64,000 bases of DNA from assembly GCA_018806915.1 (NCBI GenBank), contig JAGKQI010000079.1:186001-250000 (forward strand), read 5' to 3'. This document shows, in pieces, positions 12,285 through 21,140 of this stretch. Each line of letters begins with the position of its first letter. The first letter of the stretch is position 1. The DNA comes from Phytophthora colocasiae. Lineage: Eukaryota > Oomycota > Peronosporomycetes > Peronosporales > Peronosporaceae. The notes beneath the pieces were generated by a model. It did no database searches. It worked only from the letters and a program-made list of their open reading frames with translations, and had not been told where the DNA came from. A program made the position numbers and the translations under genes.

Positions 12285-12629
12285 AAAGCGTGCAGAAGGT
12301 AAAGCGTGCAAGGCTGAGTGCAGCGACTTTATTATTATTATACTAACTTATTTTGTAAGCGGGTGGACAATTTGAATTTGCAGGTGAGGTATATTGTCGT
12401 CACTTAACATAGTGGGTGGAGAACGAGGTGGCATCCTAGCAATGAGGCGTTGTAAGACGCGGGCGTTGGTGCAGTTCGATCGCCATGCTGAGATACTAAG
12501 TATGAAACCTAGCTATTACACTGCAGGCTATGGGTTATTTGGATTCTTTGCAAGTCATTCATATACCTCATCTTCATCCACAGTGCAGGCATGTATGACA
12601 TTCGATAAACCTACATCAAGCTGAACGAA
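12285..12629. repeat. Deleted spacer remnant before the retroelement
   Basis: Only the last ~330 bp of the ~1.43 kb spacer remain. The deletion junction shows the decamer aaagcgtgca twice, at 12285-12294 and 12301-12310, with 6 bp between. The normal spacer has this decamer once (for example 7498-7507). This suggests repeat-mediated slippage or end joining during the deletion. The final CGAA (12626-12629) is the target-site duplication of the outer Ty3 element. Confidence 0.75.
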
Positions 12630-13066
12630 TGTCGCGACCTAGCTAAGGATCGGGTACTAGCGGGCTGTTATGTGAGTGCAGGCCCAGGCAGGGAGTTCGA
12701 AGACTAACTTAAACAAATAAAAGTCACTTGTTGTTGTTCTTCTTCTTAGCAGGTAAAATCACGACTGACTTGTTATATAGGGAGCTCATTTCACTCCAAT
12801 GCACACTTTGTAGGGACGACTCCCCGTCGATAGCGTAGGGCGAGAGCCCTCGGAGATGTCCCCCCCCCCCCTCCGCACGACACTCGCGGGAGGACGTTAA
12901 TGGACCGTTCGGGTGTAGTAAAGGGGGACAAGCCCCAGAGAGGACCTCGGACAGTGTACTACGCCAAGTAGTCACAACACGGCGAGTACGACGAATTGCA
13001 ATGCCCCGAGGCATGGGGCACAGCCGAACACGCTGGTTCGGGGGACTCATTCCCGGGCACGGGACA
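12630..13066 (-). repeat. 3' LTR of the outer Ty3 element
   Basis: 437 bp, TG...CA ends. It matches 39618-40052 except for two substitutions and a C12 versus C10 run near 12860. The end of the membrane-protein ORF (stop 12724) lies inside it. Confidence 0.93.
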
Positions 13067-14157
13067 AACTCCCCGACATAAGCCGAGCGTCCTCGGTCGG
13101 CCCGGTCGTGCTCCATGTCGCGGAGGCATTGGACCACGCGCTGTTCCTCCATATTGAGGACAACGGCGGCTTCGCTCAACTCGACACCAGGAGAGTAAGA
13201 GGTCGAAGGCGAAGTAGTCGTAGGCGAAGTAATCATAGGCGCATCACGCGAAGGTCGTCGTGGAAGGACTGAACTTCGCATTTCGAGAGGAGTAGCTGTA
13301 GGACGACTAGTAGCAGCAGAGTGTGCCCTCGACCCATGGAGACTGGCGAGGCATGCAGCTTCGCGACGATTACATCGATTCACTTCGCGGCGAACCGACT
13401 TGAGTGCCTTCTTCACCACTACCCGAGGAGTAGCATTCCCCAGATGCCCACTCCATTGACTCAAACGCCATATATGGGTCACAATCCCCACCACCACTAC
13501 TATAACAGTCGCGGGGGTCAACCAGCTGGTCCACTCGAACATCAGGTTGAGCGAGTTCGCGAGGACCAGTAAAGCAGCCAGACCAGTAGTTCCTAACGCT
13601 AGGAACTCCAGCAAGTCGAATAATCTCATGGGGAGGTGGACGACCAGAGAGAGAACTAGCAATACGAACCAGCAGATGCACTTGACGATAGCCACGACAC
13701 GTTGGCAGACGGTGGCCCAAGCTTCCCACGGCGCGCGAGAGTAAGCTAAGTAGGAATAACCCGACCGCATACTCAAGTCGGGGATGTAATCGCCAAACGT
13801 GACGAGTAGAGCCGTCCACCAACTCCGTAGCATTACTCCATATTGCCCATACTCGGCTTCACCTTCCTCAAGCACTTGGACAGGAACAGCAAAGAAAGCA
13901 TTCCATAGGGCGAAGGCATACGAGGGTCCGGTAAGTTGGTTTAGTTCTGGGTCACGAAGAACGTCCTGGTAGCGAGTCACGAAGTCGACCATCATTGCCG
14001 AGTTTACAGATACTACCATCCAGGCTTGAGTCACTAACGAGCAGACGACTCCGCGGACTGAAGACGTCAGCACCCAGATTGTTACAGTCGCCAAATAAGC
14101 AGGGAGTAGTTCAAGACGAAAGTAGTGCTCGTACGCCGACTGTAGTAGCTCAATCAT
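12724..14157 (-). CDS. Membrane protein of the outer element, 477 aa, runs into the LTR
   Basis: Sense-strand ORF of the outer element between integrase and 3' LTR, the position of env in env-bearing Ty3 elements. The first ATG is at 14157. The N-terminal ~235 residues have several hydrophobic segments (about 17-37, 40-56, 157-180, 190-205 and 214-232), with acidic and aromatic loops between. The second half is hydrophilic, Arg/Ser/Pro-rich and likely disordered, and its last ~114 codons lie within the LTR. I see no signal peptide with furin site, fusion peptide or other envelope hallmark, so calling it an envelope would be speculation. It diverges from the antisense ORF at 14588 across ~430 bp. 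Function unknown. Confidence 0.6.
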   Translation of the reverse strand: MIELLQSAYEHYFRLELLPAYLATVTIWVLTSSVRGVVCSLVTQAWMVVSVNSAMMVDFVTRYQDVLRDPELNQLTGPSYAFALWNAFFAVPVQVLEEGEAEYGQYGVMLRSWWTALLVTFGDYIPDLSMRSGYSYLAYSRAPWEAWATVCQRVVAIVKCICWFVLLVLSLVVHLPMRLFDLLEFLALGTTGLAALLVLANSLNLMFEWTSWLTPATVIVVVVGIVTHIWRLSQWSGHLGNATPRVVVKKALKSVRREVNRCNRREAACLASLHGSRAHSAATSRPTATPLEMRSSVLPRRPSRDAPMITSPTTTSPSTSYSPGVELSEAAVVLNMEEQRVVQCLRDMEHDRADRGRSAYVGEFVPCPGMSPPNQRVRLCPMPRGIAIRRTRRVVTTWRSTLSEVLSGACPPLLHPNGPLTSSRECRAEGGGGHLRGLSPYAIDGESSLQSVHWSEMSSLYNKSVVILPAKKKNNNK

Positions 14158-14587
14158 GGTGCAGGCGAGTGGGAGTAGAGAGTTGGAGTTCACGGGGAAG
14201 TAACTTGTTCAGGAAGGGTCCAAAGAGGAAGTGAGAGGGGTAGTAGCACAGTACGGGCCCTAGTCGAACCAAACGTTCGACTCAACAGGAAGCACTCTTA
14301 CTCTAGAGAAAGAAGAGAGAGGGACCGTACACTTGACTCTCGTATGAAGAAAAGTTCGAGAAATTCCACAGGGCGCTTCCACTCAATTCCCGAGGACTTT
14401 CGTAGAGATTACTCGGAAATACTCACGCCTCGTCCCAAAGCACAACGGGGCCTGAAGGTGGGGCCCCAGGGGGATATACTGAAGACCGTATAGTCATCCG
14501 CACGGCAGACGAGTGGCTCTCATTCCTCAACTCGCCACGCCATCGACCCACGAGCCGCCCAACACAGTCGCTACTCCCCAGGTTGTC
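14158..14587. other. Divergent intergenic region inside the outer element
   Basis: 430 bp between the diverging membrane-protein ORF and antisense ORF. A bidirectional internal promoter could sit here, but I see no clear Inr/FPR match. In the upstream frame of the antisense ORF only a GTG at 14513 precedes the first ATG at 14588. Confidence 0.4.
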
Positions 14588-16237
14588 ATGGGAGCAAATA
14601 AGTCCGCTCCAGGCACGCCTCAACCCGCCTCGCCGTCCGCCGCCACGCCCACCACAGGGTCCCTGAACGACGAGATAGTTAAGCAGATCGCGGCGATTAT
14701 CGTCCCTGGAGTAACTTCGTCCGAGGAAAAAGTCAAGAGGCAAGCGCAACGGGAATTTTGGACGACTATGAGGGAGAAACTCTCGGTGAATGAGAGTTCG
14801 TCAGGCCTGTTCGTCTTAGACCAGATTGCAGTAGCTATTCTCGACGACGCAGACGATAAGGACACGGCCTTCACGGACCCAGTGATGTTGCTACCCAGAC
14901 CATCAGCACAGCGTGAAGCGTCGAACGCTTACGTCCATGACAGGTTATCAAACACGCACGATCTCCCGAACCCAGAGGTCAACTCGGCGCCTGTGATACA
15001 CGGCAAGGCCCCACCGGTGGCCAAAATCACCCCAAAGCATACGGTCCCCAAGAAGAAAGGTAAAACGACGGCATCTGAAGCGGCCACCAGCGCTGCTCTC
15101 TTGGCCTTGGGCAAGGATAAGCCCTCGTCGGCGTTGGGCAAGCGGAAATCATCTCCAAAGACACCCAAGGAGGCGAAGAAGGCCCGAGAATCGGACGACG
15201 CGGTAGTGGCCCTACCCGAAACGGACTTCAGCCCTCTAGTCTTAGCTGACAATACGCCTTCCAGGATCGCTGTTGACGTCGAGGCCATCTACCGACGGGC
15301 CTCAAACATGGACAAGTTTTGCTTTGAGCTCGCCTATCCATGGGAGCACTCAAAGGTCTGGTACGACCCTCTCGAGCATAGAGACTTGCACACAGCACAC
15401 TGGCGTTTCTGGATGGCCAACCGCAGTCGCTTCTTCGAGTGGCAACTCCAGGCTCCACTCCGGAGTACTTCAGCCAAAAGTCAGAGGCGTCGCTGGAAGC
15501 AGTTGGCCTGCACTGAGCGACTCAAGTTCATCAGCCTCTGTATCGAGAATTGGGGCTACTATGGATTCCTGCGACTCTTCGAGGGAGTCGAACCTGACCG
15601 GCGACTTATGTGGATGAAAGGGCAGCCTGGCAAGAACGCCCCCGACGCGAACAAGTATGAAGGCCCAACTATACTGAACCTTACTGGCCTGTATGCGCAA
15701 GACCGGGAAGCGTACCACGCTCGTGTGAGAGGGGCTTTGAAGCCCTTCCAGTTAGACCAGGGAGGGTTTCGCGACATCACATCTCTGTTGGTCTTCACCC
15801 TCGCTTTGGATCCCGACCAGAAGCCCGAGAATCGGTTGACCGACGAAGCTCTGGCCTTGGTCCGCAGGGACGTTTGCTCCAAAGAAGATCCTGACAAGGA
15901 ACGGTGGGTGGGTGACCGGCTCTCCGGTATCTGGTATAAGTTGGTCCACAGCGGCCGCATTGAGAAGAAGGAGAAGGAGATTACGGAGAAGGCCAAGGCC
16001 GGTACTTACAAGCCTTCTTTCATCCCGGCCTTCAGCTCCAAAGAGGAGAGCGTGCCAGGATACACTCGCTTGTTACGCCCAGACGGCAGCCACACCGCCG
16101 AGATCGCCATGCCGCTGAAGGGCGCCACCGGTAAGAAGGGGTCGGAGGATAGTGAGTTCGACGGAGAGAGTGAGTTCGAGGAGGACGATCTTGACGAGGA
16201 GAAGCCGCCGGCGCCGGCTAATGTTGCGCCAGCTTGA
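14588..16237 (+). CDS. Antisense ORF of the outer Ty3 element, 549 aa
   Basis: Runs opposite to gag-pol, between the integrase end and the membrane ORF. The first ATG is at 14588. The N-terminal third is Pro/Ala/Ser/Thr-rich with Lys-rich clusters resembling nuclear localisation signals (around residues 155-165 and 185-205). A central region of ~280 residues is rich in Trp, Tyr and Arg and looks folded. The C-terminal ~40 residues are strongly acidic (ESEFEEDDLDEEK). No known domain is recognised. The long undisturbed frame, in an element whose gag-pol is frameshifted, argues that it is a real gene. It converges on the integrase C terminus with 495 bp between. Confidence 0.6.
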   Translation: MGANKSAPGTPQPASPSAATPTTGSLNDEIVKQIAAIIVPGVTSSEEKVKRQAQREFWTTMREKLSVNESSSGLFVLDQIAVAILDDADDKDTAFTDPVMLLPRPSAQREASNAYVHDRLSNTHDLPNPEVNSAPVIHGKAPPVAKITPKHTVPKKKGKTTASEAATSAALLALGKDKPSSALGKRKSSPKTPKEAKKARESDDAVVALPETDFSPLVLADNTPSRIAVDVEAIYRRASNMDKFCFELAYPWEHSKVWYDPLEHRDLHTAHWRFWMANRSRFFEWQLQAPLRSTSAKSQRRRWKQLACTERLKFISLCIENWGYYGFLRLFEGVEPDRRLMWMKGQPGKNAPDANKYEGPTILNLTGLYAQDREAYHARVRGALKPFQLDQGGFRDITSLLVFTLALDPDQKPENRLTDEALALVRRDVCSKEDPDKERWVGDRLSGIWYKLVHSGRIEKKEKEITEKAKAGTYKPSFIPAFSSKEESVPGYTRLLRPDGSHTAEIAMPLKGATGKKGSEDSEFDGESEFEEDDLDEEKPPAPANVAPA

Positions 16238-16732
16238 AGGAGTAGCTAGGCTTCGAAGCAGTAGTAGGGTGGCAGTTCATATCACTTCGTGTAGCCATCA
16301 GGTCCTAACTGCATAATTTCAAGTCGCTTGTTCGTTTCATCGTCATTAATGCTAGTCAAGACCGTCGCTTATCGTAGTAGTGGAGTCTTCCTTTAGTCCA
16401 GCAATACCCAGAGTCGTAAGATAGCTTCATTCCGTCAATAATCACTAAGAGAAAGGAAGTCACCACGTCATCAAAGTCATCACGTAGCCGATAGTCTGTA
16501 AGTAAGCCATAGTCGTCGTGTGGTAGTAAGTCATCAAATGGTAGTGAACAGCCAAGTAGAAGTCAATTCCAGCGCCATGTAGTACATGTAGTCGGCAGTA
16601 GGAGTATCCACAACTAAGCAGTCGCTGAGAGTTCACAGAATCATGCAGGGACAGTCATCGGGCTGCCCAAATGTAGTTGAAAAATGTAGAGGAGAGTGTT
16701 CCACTCGAACACCCGCGTCGAGGGACTTGCCG
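16238..16732. other. Noncoding stretch between antisense ORF and integrase end
   Basis: No ORF of note. Rich in AGT/GTAG/AGTC words, like much of the outer element. Two convergent genes end here, so it probably contains the two 3' ends. Confidence 0.5.
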
Positions 16733-17525
16733 TCAAGGGGGGTTGTCACCGACTTGACTAGCCCGACTCACCACTTTAAAGAGTACTTCGTCTTCGTCGA
16801 CCGCTGCGTTGGCGTCAACTAACCGGGCACTACGACGAAGTTGAGGGAGTCCCTGCTCCTTTCGTCTAGTATTCTCGAACGCCGTGATCAACACGTCAAA
16901 ATCGGGGCGGAGGGAAGTCACAGGTAGCCAACTCGTTTTGTAAGTCGCAAGTAGCGCTAGATATTGCACTTCACCAGCCTTTTTCCTCCGAGCGAGTATG
17001 TCGACAACGGGAAGACTCGCGCCTGCAAAAGCAGTCTCTTCAGAGCCAATTACGAGGCGCTCTACGTAACTTGTTGAGGGTAAGTCCTCCTCGGTGAGTG
17101 GACCTTCGTCATCCTCACCCGGGGTAGTAGCAGTGCCTTCAGGTACTTCAGTAGGGAAGGGTCGACTCCAGCGACCCTGGAAAGGTTTGAGCCGGTTTAC
17201 ATTGATAGTGACTACTCGATTGGGATGAGTCGGGATGGCAACTCGGTAGGCGTTCTCACCGACAGTGCCAACTATACGGTAGGGACCGTGCCAGGAGAAG
17301 GCCAATTTCTTCGAAGTCTTCTCTCCTCGGCGAGCTCTGAAATATTGGTAGACCCAAACTGCATCACCTTCCTCAAACTTAGTAGCGACCTGATTTTGAA
17401 GTCGCTGTCCGTGGCGACTCTGGGCCTTAAGTAGTTGTCTTTCTACCAGTCGGCGGGTACCACGAAGCGATAAGTAGAGTCGTCGACGGTAAGTAGCGAT
17501 TCGTTGCTCTTCCACTGAGCGGAGG
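16733..17525 (-). CDS. Outer Ty3 integrase C-terminal domain, severed by nested A
   Basis: Distal part of the outer pol. It includes the GPYRIVG...NAYRV...VNRLKPF signature typical of the domain after the integrase catalytic core. A divergent chromo-like stretch (VVDILARRKKAGEVQYLALL...SWLP) follows, then a basic and an acidic tail. The frame is open into the nested A LTR, but outer sequence ends at 17525; the upstream catalytic core lies at 25822-26220. GGAGG (17521-17525) is the target site duplicated by nested A. Confidence 0.85.
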
Positions 17526-17984
17526 TGTAACGGGGTTACACGTACAAGTGGTTGTACCACTTGTAACTCTAACAGTTAGGATAACTGTTAGAGGTTGGAA
17601 ATGGGCCTCAGACCTTGGTGTGCTGTACACACCAAAGGATACATGGGCGAACCACATTATTGGATGGTTCGTGTGCATTTGTGCATATTATTGGTAGAAA
17701 GTAACGGATTTCTACCAATCACTGAGTAGATTTTCTGCCAACCACACGTTGGCAGACCCTTTAGAAATAGATAACAACAGTTTTAGGAGGTCCATAATTG
17801 GCTTATGCCAAATTCAATAACAGTTCTCATTTTACGGTATTTTGCAGTTTAATTTAGTTATATTTGATTTAATTATACTTATTTAAATAAGTATACTTAA
17901 ATTAAGTCTATTCTAATTGCACGCTTCCTCATACACGTAAGCGCACGTGTACGCCATCTAATAGGTCTAGGTAGACCTATTACA
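17526..17984 (+). repeat. 5' LTR of nested A
   Basis: 459 bp, TGTAAC...TTACA, same length and apparently same sequence as 25358-25816. It contains several perfect hairpins: GTGTAAC/GTTACAC across its start, an 11-bp stem at 17567-17577/17583-17593, and CTGCCAAC/GTTGGCAG at about 17737-17757. Confidence 0.95.
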
Positions 17985-17986
17985 CC

Positions 17987-18004
17987 TGGTAGCACTTTGT
18001 AGTC
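17987..18004 (+). promoter_or_regulatory. Putative primer-binding site of nested A
   Basis: TGGTAGCACTTTGTAG begins 2 nt after the LTR, as expected for a site pairing with a tRNA 3' end (…CCA). I cannot name the tRNA. Confidence 0.55.
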
Positions 18005-18198
18005 CGTCCCACGACCGACTGCAGTTCGTTCGTATGGAGTCATACGAACGCGGGGTCGAGAACTCCCCAATGGATCAGGGATCCACTGGGACCCCACACA
18101 TGTCCGTGACGCGCACGGACTGTGCCCACCTGTCGGACCCAGAGTGGGAAGCTCTCTAAAGACTTTCACAAGTCATTGGAGAGGCAGTGGTAGCGACG

Positions 18199-19020
18199 AT
18201 GCTTCGTACGCTATCGCCGACAGAGCAACACGGTGTTGCTCTGGGGTACATTGTTAAGGAGCAACGAGATGTTGCTGCCTCGGTGGCTTCCCCGAAGCCA
18301 CGCGTGGAGTCGTTGAAACTCCACGTGAGTACCTACACGGGGAAGGAGGACGAGACCCTCCTTCGTTGGCTTGTCGAACTTGACACAGCCGTTGCGGCTC
18401 GACGTATCGTCGATCCGATGTCGAAGGTCGCGTTCGCCATGTCATGTCTTGGCGGACGTGCGAGGAGTTGGGCCTATGGGCGCCGACTCTCGGATCCTAC
18501 GTGCTTCGGCACGTACGAGGTGTTCAAAGAGGAGCTCAAGCTTGCGTTTGAGCCCCCGAAGAACGAGTTCAGATCGAGAGCGGAGTTTCTCGATCTGCAG
18601 CAGGGCATGGATGATGTTCACACCTTTGCCCGGCGTGCTCGATACTTGGTATCGAACATAGTGGCCAACCCGATCGACGAGGCGACCAAGGTCGTCACGT
18701 TCATGAAGGGACTAAGAGATGGTCCCGTCAAAACATATCTCTTCCGAGAGTATCCGAATACTCTCGAAGAGGCGATCAGCCTTGCGATGCAAGAGGAGTT
18801 TAGCCGACGTCAAGCTAAACTCCATGCGAACGCGCCGAAGCCGGCGCGTCCTGTTGTGAAGACGGGAGGTCCGGAACCTATGGACCTCTCGAGTGCTACG
18901 ACTGCTGGTCAACAGCAGCGTAGGAACAGCAAGGTTCGATGTTACAAGTGTAGTAACATCGGTCACTATGCACGCGAGTGCACAGCGGGCGGGCGTTCAA
19001 AAAACGCCAAGGACCAGTAG
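18199..19020 (+). CDS. Gag of nested A, 273 aa
   Basis: First ATG at 18199, in frame with an upstream GTG. Residues ~55-200 match the retrotransposon gag/capsid region (RW...AR...AWAYGR; FKEELKLAF; Y...F...R), and a nucleocapsid zinc knuckle CYKCSNIGHYAREC (CX2CX4HX4C) lies near the C terminus. The stop TAG at 19018-19020 sits in the stem of a hairpin that forms part of a -1 frameshift signal, so a Gag-Pro-Pol fusion is expected from a fraction of ribosomes. The coding sequence is full of short inverted repeats, for example 18342-18349/18357-18364 and 18795-18804/18814-18823. Confidence 0.9.
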   Translation: MLRTLSPTEQHGVALGYIVKEQRDVAASVASPKPRVESLKLHVSTYTGKEDETLLRWLVELDTAVAARRIVDPMSKVAFAMSCLGGRARSWAYGRRLSDPTCFGTYEVFKEELKLAFEPPKNEFRSRAEFLDLQQGMDDVHTFARRARYLVSNIVANPIDEATKVVTFMKGLRDGPVKTYLFREYPNTLEEAISLAMQEEFSRRQAKLHANAPKPARPVVKTGGPEPMDLSSATTAGQQQRRNSKVRCYKCSNIGHYARECTAGGRSKNAKDQ

Positions 19021-21140
19021 GCGCGGGGCGTCCTACTGGTGATGCAGTCTCGCGTGTCGAGCTTGGACACGCGACGATGAGGACTGTTGCCCCCAGCGAG
19101 AAAGTTTCTCGCTGTAAGCTGCAAGATGACAAGCCAAACCTTGTCATCCTGAACGTGATGTCGAAGAGAGTAAACTCGCTTCGTGCCCTAGTGGACTCGG
19201 GCGCGTCGAACAACTTTGTTCGACAGGGAAGTCTTCGAAGACTTGACTTCGAAGAGGCCGACACGCCTCGCAGCGTGTTGGAGGTGCGGTTGGCAACGGG
19301 TGCCACCGTGAGGACTGAGAAGCGCGTAGTCCGTGTGCGCTTCTCTTACAAACGAAGGACGTTTGTAGAAGATCTTATCGTCTTGGATCTAGACGATAAG
19401 TTCGACTTGGTATTAGGCATGCCGTGGCTTGCACGGCATGACCCGGTGATCAACTGGGAGAAGCGTACGCTCGTACGCTTCAACAACGCATGCGCGACAG
19501 AGAGCGATGGCCCTGTCAGTGCTGCACATGCACCGCCTGGTGCATGTGATTCCCCAGTTGAGGCAGCAGCGTCCACCGCTGCCTCCGATCGCCGCCGGCG
19601 ACCGCCAGCGACTCAGGGAGTCGTTGGGAGAAAATGTGTGTCGACTCAGAAATCTGAGCCGAAGGGTCGCGGTCACATGAGTGATGGTCAGGTGAATGTG
19701 AATCACCTGACGCATAAACATCTGAATGATGTTTGTCACATGAGTGATGGTCAGGTGAATCGCATTCACCTGAGAGAAGGTAAAATATCGGTATTACCGG
19801 TATCCTTGGAGGTACTTCAAGCCCCCAAGGGTCGCGCCGACGACGTCGCGTCAACTCTGGGAGTTGACGAAGCAAATAATATTCGGGGAACCGAAAGGCG
19901 TGCGTCAGCTCTGGGAGCTGACGCCACTGGCGCGTCGCTGCTAGTTCTGGGAACTAGCGATCGTGCATCAGCTCCGGGAGCTGATGATGCGTGTACAAGC
20001 GAACGTTCGCTGCTAGTTCCGGGAACTAGCGATCGTGCGTCAACTCTGGGAGCTGACGATATGTGTACAAGCGAACACTCGCTAGCGCAGGAAGCTAGCG
20101 AGAGCACGTCGACTCCGGGAGTCGACGATGCGGTTGCTTCATCCGCTCCGGGAGCGGATGGAGGCGCAGCGGTTCAGGGAACCGACTGCGCGGCAGGAGG
20201 TGCTGGCGGTTGCAAACGCCCAGCACCCGAACAACCTGCGTGCTCACGTGCAGCAGCGCTGCACGCGATGAGCGGCACTCAAGCCGGGCTTGATAGTGCG
20301 AGTCAGCGGAAGGAATCCGCTGACGATTGCGATAACGTCCCGTCCAAGGTGCGATGCCTTGGACGTGGAGCACCTGGAGCCGGGCTCCATGGTAGACCTT
20401 CGCGGCGCAAGCTCAGGGAGCTGCGCGAGTCTCAGTCCGGGACTGAGACGGGTGTATCTGCAGTGCAGACACCGAGTGTCGAGACGTTGAACGTCTTGAC
20501 ACGTACTGGTACTGGGTTACAGTACCAGAGGATGCGGTTGGAGAATCCGCCGACGAGTGCGTCGGCGTTGACCGCACTTCCAACGATGAGTTGGAAGCGC
20601 TTCGCGCGAGACTTGTACGATGGACGCATCGAACAAATTTGCATTCTCTCGGATATCGAGAGAGTGGATCGCGAAGCCGAAGAGCTGAAGCAGCTCGTCG
20701 TCGATGGGATCACTGAGGGTGATGACTCCCTCAGCGCGAAGACTAAGAAGCAGCGCTTCGAAGAGCAGAGTTGGGACTCGTTGAGGTCGAGTCCCTACTA
20801 CGAAGTTCTGCGGGAGTACAAGGATGTACTCCCGGACGAGATTCCTTCGGAGCTTCCGAAGGACAAGGGCGTACAGCACGAGATTGATCTCGTGCCGGGC
20901 ACGAAGTACTGTGTTACACGGCAGTGGCCACTGCCGCGTGAACAAGTGCAAGCGATCGACGACTTCTTTGAAAGTCGTCGTCTTGCAGGTCAAGTGCGGG
21001 AGTCAAAGTCCCCGCACAGTGCCCCAACGTTCTGTGTTAAGAAACCACAGGGCGGCTGGCGCATCGTTCATGCGTACAACAAGTTGAACGATGCGACGAT
21101 ACCGGCGCAGACGATGTTATCATCGATTCGATGGCCTTGA
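18978..21140 (+). CDS. Protease and start of RT, nested A
   Basis: Open frame in -1 phase to gag, overlapping it by 43 nt, so it is presumably made as a Gag fusion by frameshifting rather than from its own start. The aspartic protease motif LVDSGAS is at about 19189-19210, followed by LGMPWL typical of the second protease strand. A long Ser/Ala/Asp/Thr-rich linker with internal repeats (~19830-20180) precedes the RT N-terminal segment (HEIDLVPG..., ~20880). The frame ends at 21140 inside RT, and RT continues in another frame from about 21120, so one base is probably lost or gained near 21115-21130. Confidence 0.85.
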   Translation: MHSGRAFKKRQGPVGAGRPTGDAVSRVELGHATMRTVAPSEKVSRCKLQDDKPNLVILNVMSKRVNSLRALVDSGASNNFVRQGSLRRLDFEEADTPRSVLEVRLATGATVRTEKRVVRVRFSYKRRTFVEDLIVLDLDDKFDLVLGMPWLARHDPVINWEKRTLVRFNNACATESDGPVSAAHAPPGACDSPVEAAASTAASDRRRRPPATQGVVGRKCVSTQKSEPKGRGHMSDGQVNVNHLTHKHLNDVCHMSDGQVNRIHLREGKISVLPVSLEVLQAPKGRADDVASTLGVDEANNIRGTERRASALGADATGASLLVLGTSDRASAPGADDACTSERSLLVPGTSDRASTLGADDMCTSEHSLAQEASESTSTPGVDDAVASSAPGADGGAAVQGTDCAAGGAGGCKRPAPEQPACSRAAALHAMSGTQAGLDSASQRKESADDCDNVPSKVRCLGRGAPGAGLHGRPSRRKLRELRESQSGTETGVSAVQTPSVETLNVLTRTGTGLQYQRMRLENPPTSASALTALPTMSWKRFARDLYDGRIEQICILSDIERVDREAEELKQLVVDGITEGDDSLSAKTKKQRFEEQSWDSLRSSPYYEVLREYKDVLPDEIPSELPKDKGVQHEIDLVPGTKYCVTRQWPLPREQVQAIDDFFESRRLAGQVRESKSPHSAPTFCVKKPQGGWRIVHAYNKLNDATIPAQTMLSSIRWP
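18999..19040 (+). promoter_or_regulatory. -1 programmed ribosomal frameshift signal, gag to pro
   Basis: The slippery heptamer A_AAA_AAC (18999-19005) is in the correct gag phase. A 7-nt spacer (19006-19012) follows, then a 9-bp perfect stem, ACCAGTAGG (19013-19021) with CCTACTGGT (19032-19040). A -1 shift enters exactly the protease frame that is open from 18978. Confidence 0.85.

Larger units (their letters stand above)
1..12629 (-). repeat. Tandem array of ~2.9 kb sugar-transporter units
   Basis: Near-identical units repeat head to tail. Gene starts lie at 686, 3617, 6512 and 9401, giving periods of 2931, 2895 and 2889 bp. Each unit is a minus-strand MFS gene of ~1.46 kb plus ~1.43 kb of spacer. 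A fifth unit (ST5) is truncated at its 5' end. The near-identity of coding and spacer sequence indicates very recent duplication or continuing homogenisation. The array is cut on the right by the outer Ty3 element at 12630 and continues as a relic after 40053. Confidence 0.95.

Noticed and set aside
13370..13822. 150-codon minus-strand ORF inside the membrane-protein gene
   Set aside because: Another frame of the larger 12724-14157 ORF, with no independent support.
12724..14157. Calling the membrane ORF a viral envelope gene
   Set aside because: Position fits, but no fusion peptide, cleavage site or signal peptide is visible. It is reported only as a membrane protein of unknown function.
19679..19770. 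Repeated ATGAGTGATGGTCAGGTGAAT blocks considered as a CRISPR-like array
   Set aside because: Only two imperfect units inside a coding region of a eukaryotic retroelement; they belong to the hairpin pattern.
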